Part shown: positions 5,835-6,456 of the stretch, piece by piece
Numbering within the stretch: the stretch's first letter is position 1
How the letters are laid out: each line of letters begins with the position of its first letter
NCBI GenBank assembly: GCA_018372555.1
Contig: JAHAIU010000165.1
Span: 1-6,456, forward strand
Source of the DNA: Clostridium sp.
GTDB taxonomy: Bacteria; Bacillota; Clostridia; Clostridiales; Clostridiaceae
Direction: 5' to 3'
DNA length: 6,456 nucleotides
Made by a program: the position numbers and the translations under genes
Notes under the pieces: model-generated
What the model saw: the letters and a program-made list of their open reading frames with translations, nothing else
Told to the model about the DNA's origin: nothing
The model's database searches: none

Positions 5835-6456
5835 TTAATAATTATTATAGATGCTATCATAACTAAAATCTAAAATAACTACTGGGTTTTTAGCTGGATC
5901 TAATCTTTTTAATAAGTTAACTAGATTTTGTTGTGGAATTGCTACGCATCCATAAGTATATATTCCCATATCACAATGTATAAATATTGCAGAACTTTTA
6001 CCTGGAACTACAGGCCATCTATTATAATCAATTACTAAGGAATAATTATAATATCCAGGATAATCTGTAAGCTTCTCTGCTGATGACCATCTTCCATTAG
6101 GATCACCAAATTGCATAGTATTATAATATTGAGAATTTTCATCATCAACCCAATACTCGGTTCCATCAAGTTGCCTATATGTAACTCCACTCCCTGGATT
6201 AGAATTAATTCCAAAAGCTTCTGTTAAAGTATAAATTCCTGTAGGTGTACATTTATCCATCTCATATACTTCACTAGCACTTTTTAACCCATTTTGCCCT
6301 AACCTAGCTGCTACTCTATCTACTTCACTCCAATTACCTTGATTATTTTTTTCCCAAAATACTAACTCACCATATGATCCTCCAGTACTTACTACAGTTA
6401 CAATTTGACTTGAAGTTTTAGCTGCATTTGTACTACCTATTCCTAACACTTCACTA
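5835..6456 (-). CDS. Secreted YkuD-fold L,D-transpeptidase-like protein (GCVAIP subfamily), 5' end missing
   Basis: The frame is open to the right edge. The GTG at 6447-6449 is not a credible start: it lacks a ribosome binding site, and the frame continues upstream (Ser-Glu). The visible N-terminus, LGIGSTNAAKTSS, looks like the end of a signal peptide with a cleavage site near the Ala-Ala, so the protein is probably exported. Counting from that GTG, TPTGIYTL lies at 68-75, the catalytic His in FIHCD at H158 (5976-5978), and YGCVAIP at 167-173 with nucleophile C168 (5946-5948). The GCVA[IL]P ending, without the SHGC histidine, and the following LDPAKNPVVI are typical of the COG3786 branch of YkuD-fold proteins. 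This is a different branch from its neighbour. A peptidoglycan-modifying role is inferred from the family. It ends tail to tail with the anchored transpeptidase over a shared terminator. Confidence 0.87.
   Translation of the reverse strand, partial: SEVLGIGSTNAAKTSSQIVTVVSTGGSYGELVFWEKNNQGNWSEVDRVAARLGQNGLKSASEVYEMDKCTPTGIYTLTEAFGINSNPGSGVTYRQLDGTEYWVDDENSQYYNTMQFGDPNGRWSSAEKLTDYPGYYNYSLVIDYNRWPVVPGKSSAIFIHCDMGIYTYGCVAIPQQNLVNLLKRLDPAKNPVVILDFSYDSIYNNY

Noticed and set aside
6447..6449. GTG as start of the secreted YkuD-fold protein
   Set aside because: No ribosome binding site is visible, the frame stays open to the window edge, and the residues after it look like the tail of a signal peptide whose beginning is missing.
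1..6456. CRISPR array or mobile element
   Set aside because: No regularly spaced repeats, terminal inverted repeats, target duplications, transposase or integrase motifs were seen, despite the CARF-like gene.

Overview
The window is strongly A+T-rich DNA with AGGAGG-type ribosome binding sites, short intergenic gaps and many intrinsic terminators. Together with the protein families present (COG2509 flavoprotein, DUF1189 membrane protein, two YkuD-fold L,D-transpeptidases), this points to a low-GC Firmicute, most likely Clostridium sensu stricto. The species cannot be fixed from the sequence. There is no transposase, integrase, phage gene or CRISPR array, so it reads as an ordinary chromosomal stretch with one accessory-looking gene at its left edge.

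Left part (1-2264, all minus strand). Position 1 cuts a gene whose first 144 residues look like the CARF (cyclic-oligonucleotide sensing) domain of the Card1/Can2/DUF1887 family. An intrinsic terminator separates it from a complete FAD-dependent dehydrogenase of the uncharacterised COG2509 family. That gene has a clear promoter of its own and a four-cysteine cluster. Upstream of it is the terminator of a tRNA gene.

Middle (2272-4332, all minus strand). tRNA-Arg(ACG) has a near-consensus promoter. Next comes a soluble, orphan sensor histidine kinase with an unusual H-box, then a DUF1189 polytopic membrane protein closed by a 13-bp-stem terminator.

Right part (4333-6456). Divergent from DUF1189 is a membrane-anchored L,D-transpeptidase with a helical-repeat ectodomain (start corrected to 4484). 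Facing it tail to tail is a second, secreted YkuD-fold enzyme whose 5' end lies beyond the window. The two are of different subfamilies and share a bidirectional terminator. This end is the only functional cluster visible: cell-wall cross-linking enzymes next to a small membrane protein. The remaining genes appear to be independent transcription units.

No new multi-gene system can be demonstrated. The best leads are the CARF-domain gene at the left edge, the non-canonical kinase H-box, the cysteine cluster of the flavoprotein and the paired transpeptidases.
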